Shown one piece after another: positions 1 through 8,773 of a DNA stretch of 64,000 bases. A model generated the notes under the pieces. The model ran no database searches, was not told the origin of the DNA, and saw only the letters and a list, made by a program, of their open reading frames with translations. Each line of letters starts with the position of its first letter. The stretch's first letter is position 1. This DNA comes from Dorea sp. 5-2 (lineage in GTDB: Bacteria; Bacillota; Clostridia; Lachnospirales; Lachnospiraceae): contig NZ_KE159718.1 in assembly GCF_000403455.2 (NCBI RefSeq), positions 130,261 through 194,260 on the forward strand, written 5' to 3'. Position numbers and translations under genes: made by a program.

Positions 1-38
1 GGCTGCATAAATCTGCTTTCCATTTCTATCTGTATTTT

Positions 39-170
39 TCAAAAACCTGCCATAAGGGAGGTCTTAAAGTCATGCCCTCTATTGATAAACTCCGCCACAA
101 TATCAGGCACGCTGTTTCTCTGTCCGCTTTTTCTCCAAATCTGATACACAGAATCCGCTATTTTTTTTCT
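39..170 (-). other. Possible ORF remnant at window edge
   Basis: A minus-strand reading frame of about 43 codons stays open from a TAG near 170 to a TGA at 39-41 and has no good start codon. Its translation (KKIADSVYQIWRKSG, then VPDIVAEFINRGHDF) looks protein-like but I do not recognise the family. It may be the tail of a decayed gene. The rest of 1-195 shows nothing else. Confidence 0.25.
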
Positions 171-195
171 CTATACAGTTACTTTCCGAGACTAC

Positions 196-522
196 TCACA
201 AATTCATAATCGGGTTCTTCACCTGGACTTGTTCTGTAAAAGTAATCTGTGTACCATCATCGCAGCTCTCAAATATACCGCTCCAATGGCCCCTCATGTT
301 TTGATTTTCCATATCAAAGCGGTATTCTCGGTATGGCTCCTTTGCAGTGATCCGAAAATGTGTTACAAATTCATCCCTTGTATACTCGTCAAAACGATTT
401 TCATCAATTATTTCGATTTTAGATAAATCACTTCGCCATTCAAAATTCTCATTATCTGTAACAATATCCCAGACTGTTTTACAATCACAGGGAAATTGTG
501 CTGTCACTCTTGAGATCTTCAC
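196..522 (-). CDS. SRPBCC-like (polyketide cyclase/START fold) protein, short
   Basis: The protein is about 108 residues and has the look of an SRPBCC ligand-binding protein: an N-terminal VTAQFPCDCKTVWDIVTD segment, then alternating beta strands and a WSGIFE strand. GTG at 522 is preferred over the ATG at 537 because GGAGGG sits 7 bases upstream of the GTG. Usual SRPBCC proteins are about 140-150 residues, so the C-terminal helix is probably missing and the gene may be truncated at 196. It follows the DUF3795 gene on the same strand, 45 bp downstream, likely co-transcribed. The ligand is unknown. Confidence 0.6.
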   Translation of the reverse strand: MKISRVTAQFPCDCKTVWDIVTDNENFEWRSDLSKIEIIDENRFDEYTRDEFVTHFRITAKEPYREYRFDMENQNMRGHWSGIFESCDDGTQITFTEQVQVKNPIMNL

Positions 523-567
523 TGGACGTCCCTCCACTCTTTTATTGTTTTTTCCAGAAGATCCATT

Positions 568-1002
568 TTAGTTCCATCGTTTGAACACAATAATCTCTGC
601 ATCAGTTCCAAACCCGCTGTACTCAGACACCATGAGGTATTTCTCGTCAGCGATGATCCCGTAGCACCTGTCGCTGTCCTTTTTATGTAGCTGGTTCCCC
701 AGATAGATCCTGTTGTCATCCCAAAACTTTACAATCTGGCTGTTGGGAAGGGCATATTCAATGTTAGCAAAGGAACCTTTCAGCGCATTCAGCTCTGTTA
801 CTTCTTCCATATCCGGAATGTGAAGCGCATTGAAGGTCGCAATCAGCTTTTCTTTTAATTCACTTAACGCTGTCTTGCCTTTTTTACAGCATTGTGCAAC
901 AAGGCATTCCGCCCCAAAAGGCTGGCCTCCTGTTGCCGCACACCCATTACAAGTGCTGCTTAATTCACAGTTCGTACAATCAATTCCACAAATAGATTTC
1001 AT
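568..1002 (-). CDS. DUF3795-type cysteine-rich protein
   Basis: The protein is about 144 residues. The N-terminus holds a cysteine cluster (CGIDCTNCELSSTCNGC, then C at AECLVAQCC) typical of DUF3795 proteins, which probably bind a metal. The rest is hydrophilic with no membrane segment. I placed the start at ATG 1002, which follows GGAGG; the upstream ATG at 1023 would add MYTEENI and lacks a clear ribosome site. The function of the family is not established. It is followed by the SRPBCC gene, a pairing that may reflect a shared small-molecule role, but that is a guess. Confidence 0.7.
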   Translation of the reverse strand: MKSICGIDCTNCELSSTCNGCAATGGQPFGAECLVAQCCKKGKTALSELKEKLIATFNALHIPDMEEVTELNALKGSFANIEYALPNSQIVKFWDDNRIYLGNQLHKKDSDRCYGIIADEKYLMVSEYSGFGTDAEIIVFKRWN

Positions 1003-1169
1003 TATGTTTTCCTCCGTATACATTATTACTCCATAGCTTTCCGGTAATAAAAAAATTCTTTCATTGCTACAAAGATAATTTTATTGTATCTACTTTATCC
1101 ATTACTTTCAACGAGACAGTCCACTTTTGCAAAATAAAGTGCCATATTTGCAAATTTAGAGAAAAATTT

Positions 1170-1206
1170 AGCGAGAGCTGTAACCACATTGGTTACAACT
1201 CTCGCT
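1170..1206 (-). terminator. Hairpin terminator after the hydrolase gene
   Basis: AGCGAGAG and CTCTCGCT enclose a second stem TGTAACC/GGTTACA around a 5-base loop. The stem-loop lies just beyond the stop of the hydrolase gene (1219) and is followed on the minus strand by an AT-rich run. Confidence 0.65.
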
Positions 1207-1218
1207 ATTTTGGACTAA

Positions 1219-2325
1219 TCATTTCTCGAAAGCCTCTTCACTTTTGATAACCCCGTGTATCTTTTCATCATAAAAACCAACAAAATCCCCAAACAGCTCC
1301 AAATCTAATGAATTGAACCTTTTTTCCCTGTCAAGGTTTTTATGTATATAGTCAGCTCTATCCCTCGAAAACCGTTCTTTGTTTTCGGAGACATTATAAT
1401 CGTAATCCAGTGTTTCAAGCCATTTGTCAAATTCCGCATTAAATTCATCCCTATAGGTTTCATCATTGAAATAATTATGTCCCTTATCCTGGAAATGAAT
1501 GAAACGAAACCGGGAATCATCTTTATATTTTTCATAATAAATGTCGTAGCCGTATTTGGCTGGAACAACTTCATCATCCAAACTATGCAGGATCATAATG
1601 GCGGCATCGCTCTCTGAAAATCCGTCCATCGCAGTATTTGAGGCATAGCCGCCGTATTTCATCCTCTCGTGGAGCTTCACAAACGGCAATATAAGATAGA
1701 TACCGTTCCCTGCCTGTTTTTTCCCCTCTGCTTCAAACATATCCGATGAAGAGTTAAAACCGGAACACGCGATAACTGCTTTTACTTCAGGATGATAGGT
1801 AAGTACACTGCAAACACTGTAACCGCCCCAGCTATGCCCGAATAAAACGATTGGCAGATCTGGGAAATTCCCACTTTCTTCCACAAATGTGATTGCATAG
1901 TCAAGATCTATGACTCCCTGTGGAAGTCCTCCAACTCCTTCACCTTCGCTTTCATCATTTCCCGTAGCATCATAAGAAAAAACACAGTATCCATGATGCG
2001 CGAAATAATTTGCGCAGTCCATATAAGAGTTGTGCCCGCCACCGCCAAATCCGTGAGACATTACAACGATTCCATGCGGTTTTTCCTCCGTGGTGTACAG
2101 ATATCCCGTCAATTTCTGTCCCTTATTGGAAACAAACTCATATTTCGTGCGCTGCAATCCGTCAAAATCATCAACATGCCGTATAAACGCCTCATCACTT
2201 TCAAAACGCTGGTTAAAATTTTCGTTGTATATTATCACGGATAATGCCCAATCTCCGGCAATGAACAGCACAATAACTACAGATAATACAATAATGAGAA
2301 TTTTTCTCTTGGATTTCATTTTCAT
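1219..2325 (-). CDS. Alpha/beta hydrolase with N-terminal membrane anchor
   Basis: The protein is about 368 residues. It begins with a basic stretch and one hydrophobic segment (ILIIVLSVVIVLFIAGDWAL), so it is likely membrane-anchored with the catalytic part outside. The nucleophile elbow GHSWGG, the oxyanion HGFGGGG region, an acidic residue near HSLDDEVVP and a late His in KGHNYF form an alpha/beta hydrolase fold (dienelactone hydrolase/serine aminopeptidase S33 type). ATG 2325 follows AGGTGA and is preferred to the GTG at 2334. The substrate cannot be told. The gene stands alone and is followed by a terminator hairpin. Confidence 0.85.
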   Translation of the reverse strand: MKMKSKRKILIIVLSVVIVLFIAGDWALSVIIYNENFNQRFESDEAFIRHVDDFDGLQRTKYEFVSNKGQKLTGYLYTTEEKPHGIVVMSHGFGGGGHNSYMDCANYFAHHGYCVFSYDATGNDESEGEGVGGLPQGVIDLDYAITFVEESGNFPDLPIVLFGHSWGGYSVCSVLTYHPEVKAVIACSGFNSSSDMFEAEGKKQAGNGIYLILPFVKLHERMKYGGYASNTAMDGFSESDAAIMILHSLDDEVVPAKYGYDIYYEKYKDDSRFRFIHFQDKGHNYFNDETYRDEFNAEFDKWLETLDYDYNVSENKERFSRDRADYIHKNLDREKRFNSLDLELFGDFVGFYDEKIHGVIKSEEAFEK

Positions 2326-2379
2326 ATTGGTCACCTATTCTTCCTTATAACTTCAATACAGCAATCAATTCATTGCAAT

Positions 2380-2913
2380 CTATAGTAAATAGCCTACAGC
2401 GATAAAAAGATAGCTATACAAACATTTTCTGTTTAGTCGTAAATACATTACACCGCTAAGAACAGAAAATATCATAGTAGAAATTCCATTCCATATTTCA
2501 AGTCCTGCTCCTCTCGACACAAAATGAAACGCTCCCCATGTCACAGCCAATATAATACCACCGAAAGGAATCGGACTTTCTTTTTTCAACAAGGTTTCAA
2601 TCGCTTTTTGCCCATACATTATGATTAGAGTAACAAGCATTACCTCAAAAAGATAGTATAAATATTGTGCACAGAATTGGTATGCATTTTTACCTTGAAC
2701 TTCACCAAATACTTTTAGAGTATGCCAATCTATAAAAGTCAAGATTTTGCAGCAGATTAAGCAGGAAAATGTTATGACCCAATTTTTATTCCATATATCT
2801 ACATGCAGAATCATGAATTCAATTACAAATATTGAAAAATATTCCAGCATAAATGCTCCAAACAAGAGCAGGCTCAGCCATAGATATTTTGTCCATTTTA
2901 CTTCTCTAACCAT
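2380..2913 (-). CDS. Multi-pass membrane protein, possibly CPBP-like
   Basis: The protein is about 177 residues with around five hydrophobic segments. A late ILAVTWGAFHFVSRG segment resembles the second conserved motif of CPBP intramembrane proteases (FxxxH), but the EExxxR motif is absent, so activity is doubtful. The gene overlaps the end of the preceding KAP-like ORF by 8 bp. ATG 2913 is chosen over the GTG at 2922. It may be a divergent or decayed CPBP protein or an unrelated membrane protein paired with the P-loop gene. Confidence 0.45.
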   Translation of the reverse strand: MVREVKWTKYLWLSLLLFGAFMLEYFSIFVIEFMILHVDIWNKNWVITFSCLICCKILTFIDWHTLKVFGEVQGKNAYQFCAQYLYYLFEVMLVTLIIMYGQKAIETLLKKESPIPFGGIILAVTWGAFHFVSRGAGLEIWNGISTMIFSVLSGVMYLRLNRKCLYSYLFIAVGYLL

Positions 2914-3175
2914 TTTCCTCACCTAATGAAATCCCGATTTCTCTTATCCTGCACATTTTCTCCAACCATTTTTTCTTTACCTCAACTCTTAATGCATCTA
3001 AAGAGTCTATACCAAATAAACTAACACATACAAAAACATATGCATCTTTTACTAACGGAATAAATTTGGTATTAATAAGATATGTTTTACCACATCCCCA
3101 CTCTCCAGATAGCATTAAGGCACCAACCGGATTGTTTATTTCACAATAATTTTTTAATTCTTCAATCAGATCCAT
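2906..3175 (-). CDS. KAP-type P-loop NTPase, N-terminal fragment
   Basis: The sequence has a Walker A motif GEWGCGKT preceded by GALMLS, and the context INNPVGALMLSGEWGCGK is typical of KAP-family NTPases (known KAP proteins are several hundred residues). Only about 89 residues remain, ending GISLGEENG, with no Walker B. ATG 3175 has GGAGG upstream. The gene is therefore most likely a truncated relic joined to the membrane gene at 2913. KAP NTPases are often membrane-linked and some occur in phage defence, but nothing here proves that role. Confidence 0.55.
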   Translation of the reverse strand: MDLIEELKNYCEINNPVGALMLSGEWGCGKTYLINTKFIPLVKDAYVFVCVSLFGIDSLDALRVEVKKKWLEKMCRIREIGISLGEENG

Positions 3176-3386
3176 ACGTTCCTCCGACTCCAAGATGGTT
3201 CTTAATTATCACATCATCTGAACAAACTTCGACAGATTCATTCTATCGGAATTTCTTCATATCCACATTGTTGATGAATATCACACACCACACTCTTTTA
3301 TTTTACCAGTCTATATCTCTTTCCGGTATTCGTACCCGTAAACTCGAATTGAACATTTTCTACCAATATAGCAGCAGACTTTTTTC

Positions 3387-3947
3387 TTAATATTGCAGAT
3401 ACTCATTTCCAAATGTGGCAAGCCTACTACCCTTTTTAGTACATTTCAGATTCTTTTTATAAATTTCCAATTCATAAGTTTTTCCGCTGCACTGGTCTGT
3501 CCTCTGTTCCGAATACTGATACGCCAATCCACAGGATAATGCCAGCGCCTTTGAAGCAAGATTCCCTGCCCGTGTAGAATAATAAAATTCCTGCCCGTCC
3601 AATGAAATACAGTACTCCATCAATAAACGCAGTATCTGTTTCCCATATCCCTTTCCGACATACTCCGGTCCCAAGGCAATCCCAGTCTCATGATAAATAT
3701 GCGGCTCTGTTTCCTCCACTCCGGCAAATCCGATGGCCTGTCCGCTGCCCCTCTCATATACCAGCCACGCATCATGTGTTTCCTGCCATGCGATTGTCCG
3801 TTGTATCCTCTTCCTTGCCTCATCCTCATCAGCCGTCACTTTCCATATCATATATTCCGCAGTCTCCGGCCTTGACCAGACATTACGGTATATGGATCTC
3901 CAATCCTCATATCTTGCTTTTCCAAGAATAATATCTTCTGTCTCCAT
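3387..3947 (-). CDS. GNAT-family N-acetyltransferase
   Basis: The 186-residue protein has the GNAT pattern: an N-terminal strand/helix with TEDIILGKARYEDWRSIY, the motif A core ALGPEYVGKGYGKQIL (the acetyl-CoA pyrophosphate loop, usually Q/RxxGxG/A) and the C-terminal NLASKALALSCGL helix found in RimJ/RimL-like members. Length agrees with single-domain GNATs. Substrate unknown. It stands alone on the minus strand. Confidence 0.85.
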   Translation of the reverse strand: METEDIILGKARYEDWRSIYRNVWSRPETAEYMIWKVTADEDEARKRIQRTIAWQETHDAWLVYERGSGQAIGFAGVEETEPHIYHETGIALGPEYVGKGYGKQILRLLMEYCISLDGQEFYYSTRAGNLASKALALSCGLAYQYSEQRTDQCSGKTYELEIYKKNLKCTKKGSRLATFGNEYLQY

Positions 3948-4175
3948 CCTGCTTTTTATCCCCCATGAACTGCCCTGTCACAGCCAGACCGCCCAGTTTC
4001 CGTAATGTAAAGTTCCGCTCCCATAATGCAGTTTCCTAGTTTCTTTCGATCCTCGGAAAGCATCTCTCATCCGGCCACCGATTTCCGGCTGGATTTCCAG
4101 AGAATGATACGTTTCCTCCCAATGCCAATTATATACCTGTTTCCCCTAAGATGAAATAAATTTTTATATTTCGTG

Positions 4176-4340
4176 TCCATCGAAACGGAACTTGAACAAG
4201 ATCTGCTGCAGTTAGTCCGTCGTCAGTCCTATGAACGCAGCGAACCATATCAGGATAGAAAAAATTACAGCCATATGCTAAAATGGCAAAAGAAAAAAGG
4301 TAATTCTTTTCTGTCACAAACACACCGGGGCGTTGTCTAA
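4176..4340 (+). other. ORF remnant upstream of the sigma factor
   Basis: A 55-codon open frame (SIETELEQDLLQLVRRQSYE, then RSEPYQDRKNYSHML) without a start codon ends at TAA 4338-4340. Its acidic/basic helical character looks like the tail of a decayed gene. The stretch 3948-4360 otherwise shows no gene. Confidence 0.3.
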
Positions 4341-4360
4341 TAAGTAGGAGGTAAAAATCT

Positions 4361-5211
4361 ATGAATAAAAAACGAATGAAGAATTACAGACTTTCGTCGA
4401 GAAAGCCATATCAGGGGATAAAAACGCCCTTGAAACACTGATTGCAGGCGTGCAGGATCTGGTATTCAATCTATCCTTGCGGATGCTTGGGACATTTGCA
4501 GACGCAGAAGACGCCACACAGGATATTCTGTTGAAAATGATCACGCACCTTTCTTCTTTCAGAGGCGACAGCTCCTTTACAACATGGGTATTCCGCATTG
4601 CGTCTAATCACTTGAAAAATTATAAAAAGCATATGTTCGCCCACTATCCCTTAAGTTTTGAGTATTATGGGAACGACATAGAAAACGCAAACGTACAGGA
4701 CGTGCCGGATCTGACACAAAATGTGGAAAAAGATATTTTAGCAGAAGAGCTGAAAATGTCCTGTACAAATGTGATGCTACAATGTCTTGATATGGAGAGC
4801 CGATGTATTTTCATCCTGGGTACCATGTTTAAGATCGACAGCCGGATCGCAGGGGATATTTTGGATATGACCCCGGAAGCGTATCGCCAGCGGCTTTCCC
4901 GGATACGCAGGAAAATGGCTGATTTTCTAGGGGAATACTGCGGAGAATACGGCGGCGGCAGATGTAAATGCAAGGACAGGGTGAATTATGCCATACAGAG
5001 CCACAGGCTAAACCCTTTACAGCTGGATTATACGACAGCCTCGGAAATCCCCATTCAGACTATGATCGATGTAAAAAATGCCATGGAAGATATTGACGGT
5101 TTATCGCAGGACTTCTCGTTCTGTAAGACCTATCAGTCTCCCGAACGCATGAAGCATCTGATACAGGAATTTTTAGATTCCACCCAGCTTTCCATTGTGC
5201 AGAAATCGTAA
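4361..5211 (+). pseudogene. ECF-type sigma factor, frameshifted in a poly-A tract
   Basis: From ATG 4361 (good TAGGAGG upstream) the frame runs MNKK and then shifts: there are six A after AAT, where seven would give MNKKTNEELQTFVEKAIS and run into the long frame that ends at 5211. That long frame has sigma region 2 (FNLSLRMLG, DAEDATQDILLKM, FTTWVFRIASN) and region 4 (EAYRQRLSRIRRKM). As it stands the only ATG in the long frame is 4450, inside region 2.1. Either a real loss, a slippage-controlled gene or a base-calling error. The next gene starts 17 bp downstream. The C-terminal 80 residues with a CKCKDRVNYAI segment are not part of the core sigma fold. Confidence 0.7.
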
Positions 5212-5228
5212 AGGAGACAAAAAAGACT

Positions 5229-5912
5229 ATGAACACACAAGTGATTATCGACTATTTATCGTCATTAAGCATGAATAATAACCGCGAATGGTATCACGCA
5301 AACAAGGACGATTATAAGAGGGCAAATGATGAATTTGAAAAACTACTGCAGACATTGATACTGGAAATCGGAAAATTTGACAGCAGCATTATACATAACA
5401 GTCCCAAAGACCTTACATTCAAACTTGTAAGGGACACCCGGTTCAGCCATGACAAATCACCATATAACCCCGCATTCCGCGCCCATATCTCTTCAAAAGG
5501 GAAACTGCCCGTCCCCGTCGGCTATTATCTTATGATAAAGCCGGGCAATCAATCCTTTTTAGGCGGCGGCCTGTTCGCGGATATGTTCAAGGATGCGACA
5601 ACAATGGTACGGGACTATATCGCCAAAAGTGGTGAAGAATGGGAAAAGATCATCCACGAACCGGATTTTGAAAAGCATTTCACTGTGCAGGGAACGGCAT
5701 TAAAGAAGGTTCCTGCAGGATATGAGAAAGAACACCCTCAGGCAGACCATCTAAAATTCAAGAGCTGGTATCTGGAATATCCGTTAAGAGATGAAGATGT
5801 AATAGATGCAGGGGTATTTCTTGCAAAAGCAGTGGAGCTTTTCCGAATCATGAAACCTTTTAATGACTATCTAAACAAGGCGCTTGTCGATTTTAAAATG
5901 CCGGCAAGATAA
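5229..5912 (+). CDS. DUF2461 family protein
   Basis: The protein is 227 residues and matches the DUF2461 (TIGR02453-like) pattern: NNREWYHANKDDY near the N-terminus, then FKLVRDTRFSHDKSPYNP, a GYYLMIKPGNQSFLGGGL core and a C-terminal helical pair. Family function is unknown. ATG 5229 follows AAAGGAG. It is translationally close to the sigma gene upstream (17 bp) and ends in a strong terminator. Confidence 0.85.
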   Translation: MNTQVIIDYLSSLSMNNNREWYHANKDDYKRANDEFEKLLQTLILEIGKFDSSIIHNSPKDLTFKLVRDTRFSHDKSPYNPAFRAHISSKGKLPVPVGYYLMIKPGNQSFLGGGLFADMFKDATTMVRDYIAKSGEEWEKIIHEPDFEKHFTVQGTALKKVPAGYEKEHPQADHLKFKSWYLEYPLRDEDVIDAGVFLAKAVELFRIMKPFNDYLNKALVDFKMPAR

Positions 5913-5922
5913 AGGAATGTAT

Positions 5923-5967
5923 AAAAAACTCCGATACTCAGTATGTTACCGGGCGCCGGAGTTTTTT
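5923..5967 (+). terminator. Intrinsic terminator after the DUF2461 gene
   Basis: AAAAAACTCCG pairs perfectly with CGGAGTTTTTT across a 23-base loop that contains a smaller GGGCGCC palindrome. The run of T follows the stem. It is symmetrical and could work on both strands. Confidence 0.8.
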
Positions 5968-6074
5968 GATGATTCATGCATGAGTGAAACCAGATAAGGA
6001 GAAAACTAATAATTGTGTTTAAGACAACAGACACAATAATGTGGAGTGAATATCTTATTTGGAGGAAATAGAAA

Positions 6075-6449
6075 ATGGCAAAATCATTATTTGAGGAACT
6101 GGGCGGCGGATACGAAAGGCAAGGAGATTATTTAATTCCATGTATAGCTTTACCCGTCGAAGAAGAACAGCTGATAGGCATATGGGGACAGAGGCACTTA
6201 GACTATCTGAAGCATTACCGAAAGGTTACATACACCAATCTTCTCACAAGCGGCAAACTTAATGCCTACCTTGCCGACATCGACAGGCAGGCGCAGGAAC
6301 GCTCCTACCGGCTCATAGAGGGCATGAAACAGGCACAGGGCATAACGGAACGCTTAAAGGAAGAAAAGGCCTTAGAATGGACAGGGCGGCTCAACAACAT
6401 AAGGGCGTGTGCGAGGGAGATTGTGGAGAGTGAAATAATTTATAGGTAG
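6075..6449 (+). CDS. TnpV-like transposon-encoded protein
   Basis: The 124-residue protein contains the GVYxxxxDYLIPCIALP-like start (ERQGDYLIPCIALP) and GIWGQRHLDYLKHYRKVTY, which I recognise from TnpV proteins carried on Clostridia mobilizable transposons such as Tn4451-type elements. The role of TnpV is not known. ATG 6075 follows GGAGGA. A terminator stands directly behind it. Its presence marks this region as remains of a mobile element. Confidence 0.75.
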   Translation: MAKSLFEELGGGYERQGDYLIPCIALPVEEEQLIGIWGQRHLDYLKHYRKVTYTNLLTSGKLNAYLADIDRQAQERSYRLIEGMKQAQGITERLKEEKALEWTGRLNNIRACAREIVESEIIYR

Positions 6450-6452
6450 TTG

Positions 6453-6487
6453 AAAATCGGCAAAGCGCAATCACTTTGCCGATTTTT
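6453..6487 (+). terminator. Intrinsic terminator after tnpV
   Basis: AAAATCGGCAAAG pairs with CTTTGCCGATTTTT around an 8-base loop, followed by more T. Confidence 0.8.
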
Positions 6488-6607
6488 ATTTCCTGACATT
6501 GAAAACAAAAAATTTCATTTCAGACTATCTTTCTTTATCTTTGATTCGTTATATATAATAGAGTGGATAACCATTCTGAATTACCTTTGAGGAGAAAGGA
6601 GGATTTT

Positions 6608-7144
6608 GTGTATAGTGATTTTCTATTAATAAAGAAAATGAAGCAGGGCGATGATGCAGCGTTTGATATATTTATCCGTAAGTATTATCGGGAAATTTTG
6701 ACCTACTGCTATTGTCATTGTCCTGATAAAGATTACGCAGAGGATTTGACACAAGAAACCTATGTACGCTTTTTCACAAAATTGTCCGACTATCATTACA
6801 AAGGAAAGACACTGAATTATTTATATACGATAGCAGGCAACTTGTGCAGAGATTATTTGAAAAAAGTAAAAGAGATACCTGTGGAAGAAATGGATTTTGT
6901 AGAAGAAAAAAAACTGAAGCAATATCAGACAGAAGAGATTCTAAATAAAATTTATATAGAACAGGCACTCGGACAATTACCAGATGAGCTAAGCGAGATA
7001 CTTACACTTTATTATTTTCAGGAACTTAAATTAACAGAAATTGCAAGTACATTACAGATAGGGCTTCCATTGGTAAAATATCGCTTGGGGCGTGGAAAAA
7101 AGCTGTTGAAAGAATCGTTGGGGAAGGAGGGAAACTATGAATGA
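6608..7144 (+). CDS. RNA polymerase sigma-70 (ECF) factor
   Basis: About 178 residues with region 2 (YYREILTYCYCH, DYAEDLTQETYVRFF, LNYLYTIAGNLCRDYLKK) and region 4 (LPDELSEILTLYYFQELKLTEIASTLQIGLPLVKYRLGRGKK). GTG 6608 is chosen because AAAGGAGG lies 5 bases upstream; the in-frame GTG at 6563 has no such site. It overlaps the next gene by 4 bp (ATGA) and leads an operon with an ABC transporter and a VanY remnant, so it may drive that set in response to cell-wall stress (inference). Confidence 0.85.
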   Translation: MYSDFLLIKKMKQGDDAAFDIFIRKYYREILTYCYCHCPDKDYAEDLTQETYVRFFTKLSDYHYKGKTLNYLYTIAGNLCRDYLKKVKEIPVEEMDFVEEKKLKQYQTEEILNKIYIEQALGQLPDELSEILTLYYFQELKLTEIASTLQIGLPLVKYRLGRGKKLLKESLGKEGNYE

Positions 7145-7902
7145 ACTGGGAAGAACAAGTAAAGATGTCTAAGGATGTTATTCAAGTTAAAACACAGGAG
7201 GAAAAAATACAGGAAACAATCCGTAAATCAAAAAATGCCTTTTTTATGGCAGAACAAGAACGAACGCTTTCTTACCACGAATTTTTATGGACACAGCTTT
7301 GTGTGATACAAAAAAGATGGTGGGTTCTTCAATTTATGCTTCTAGTAGCGTTATGGATTGCTTTAAGTTCTATCCATGATGAAATATATATGAAAAGAAG
7401 CATGGGTGTAGCAGCGGTGCTGTTTGTAATCCTTATTATTCCCGAATTGTGGAAAAACAGGTCATGCGAGTGCATGGAAATAGAAGCAGCCTCATATTAT
7501 TCGCTCAAACAAGTATATGCAGCACGCATGTTATTATTTGGCGTTACGGATATTTTCTTGATAACTCTGTTTTTAGGAACCGCCTCGGCAGGATTGAATT
7601 TTGAATTGTCAGAATTGGTTGTTCAATTTCTTTTCCCGCTTTGTGTTACTGCTAGTATCTGTTTCGGAATCTTATGCAGTAAATATTCATTCAGTGAAAC
7701 AGTTGCTATTATTCTGTGCGTTATATGGAGTGCTGTATGGCTTTTTGCTGTTTTGAATGAAAATGTATATACAATGGTCACTGTTCCTGTTTGGTTAGCT
7801 TTACTGGGTGCAACAATACTTTTTCTTATTCTTACTATATATCGTATTTTAAAGAACTGTAATCAATATTTGGAGGTGTCACTTGATGAAATTAGAACTT
7901 GA
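7141..7902 (+). CDS. Membrane protein with cytoplasmic N-terminus (possible anti-sigma/ABC-associated)
   Basis: The 253-residue protein starts with about 60 hydrophilic residues and then has around six membrane segments (WWVLQFMLLVALWIAL to VWLALLGATILFLILTIY). A soluble N-terminus that overlaps an ECF sigma gene by 4 bp suggests an anti-sigma factor, but I see no zinc motif. An alternative is an ABC-2 type membrane subunit for the ATPase that follows and overlaps it by 17 bp. The start ATG 7141 has GGAAGGAGGG upstream. Confidence 0.6.
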   Translation: MNWEEQVKMSKDVIQVKTQEEKIQETIRKSKNAFFMAEQERTLSYHEFLWTQLCVIQKRWWVLQFMLLVALWIALSSIHDEIYMKRSMGVAAVLFVILIIPELWKNRSCECMEIEAASYYSLKQVYAARMLLFGVTDIFLITLFLGTASAGLNFELSELVVQFLFPLCVTASICFGILCSKYSFSETVAIILCVIWSAVWLFAVLNENVYTMVTVPVWLALLGATILFLILTIYRILKNCNQYLEVSLDEIRT

Positions 7903-8773
7903 TGGTTTAACAAAAGAATTTGGTGATTTTACGGCTGTAAATCATATAAACCTTACTATGACAAACGGTGTATATGGTCTTTTAGGCGTAAACGGAGCAG
8001 GAAAAACAACCTTGATGAGAATGCTGTGTACCTTACTAAAACCCACAAGCGGAACCATATGTTGTAATGGGAAAGATATTTTTAGCATGGATGGCGAATA
8101 CCGTAAACTATTAGGATATTTGCCGCAGGAATTTGGATTCTATCCCGAATTTACCGTAGAGGATTATTTACTTTATATTGCAGCCTTGAAAGGAATCCGT
8201 CCTGTTGTCGCCAAAAAACGTGTAAAAGAGTTAATCGCTAAGGTTGGTCTTTCAAAGGCAGCACATAAAAAAATGAAAAAATTATCTGGCGGTATGAAGC
8301 GCAGGGCAGGAATTGCACAGGCTATGTTGAACAACCCGAAGATTCTGATACTTGACGAACCGACGGCAGGGCTTGATCCGAATGAAAGAATTAGATTCCG
8401 AAATTTGATTAGCGAACTTTCAGAGGAAAGATTAGTATTATTATCCACCCATATCGTTTCTGATATTGAATATATAGCCAATGAAATTTTATTGATGAAA
8501 GATGGAAAACTTATGCTCAAAGGAACTGCAGATGAAATAATAAATTCTATGACGGAAACGGTTTGGGAATGTTTTGTGGAAAAGAACATGGTATCTGATT
8601 TTATGAAAAAGTACAAAATTTCAAATATGAAATCAGAAGCAGGCGGAGTTTTTCTGAGAATCATTTCTAGTGAAAAACCATTTGTAAACGCCCAAAACGC
8701 AGAAGCTTCGTTAGAAGATGTTTTTTTATATTATTTTGGAGAAAAGGCGGGTGATGAAAATGTTGCGATATGA
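7886..8773 (+). CDS. ABC transporter ATP-binding protein
   Basis: About 295 residues with Walker A GVNGAGKTT, Q-loop LPQEFGFYPE, signature LSGGMKRR, Walker B ILILDEPTAGLDP and H-loop STH. The last 80 residues are the C-terminal extension common in ABC-2 exporters (NatA/BcrA type). ATG 7886 follows GGAGG; the TTG codon before it is ignored. It overlaps the permease gene behind it by 20 bp, so the two are probably coupled subunits of one exporter at the membrane. Confidence 0.9.
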   Translation: MKLELDGLTKEFGDFTAVNHINLTMTNGVYGLLGVNGAGKTTLMRMLCTLLKPTSGTICCNGKDIFSMDGEYRKLLGYLPQEFGFYPEFTVEDYLLYIAALKGIRPVVAKKRVKELIAKVGLSKAAHKKMKKLSGGMKRRAGIAQAMLNNPKILILDEPTAGLDPNERIRFRNLISELSEERLVLLSTHIVSDIEYIANEILLMKDGKLMLKGTADEIINSMTETVWECFVEKNMVSDFMKKYKISNMKSEAGGVFLRIISSEKPFVNAQNAEASLEDVFLYYFGEKAGDENVAI

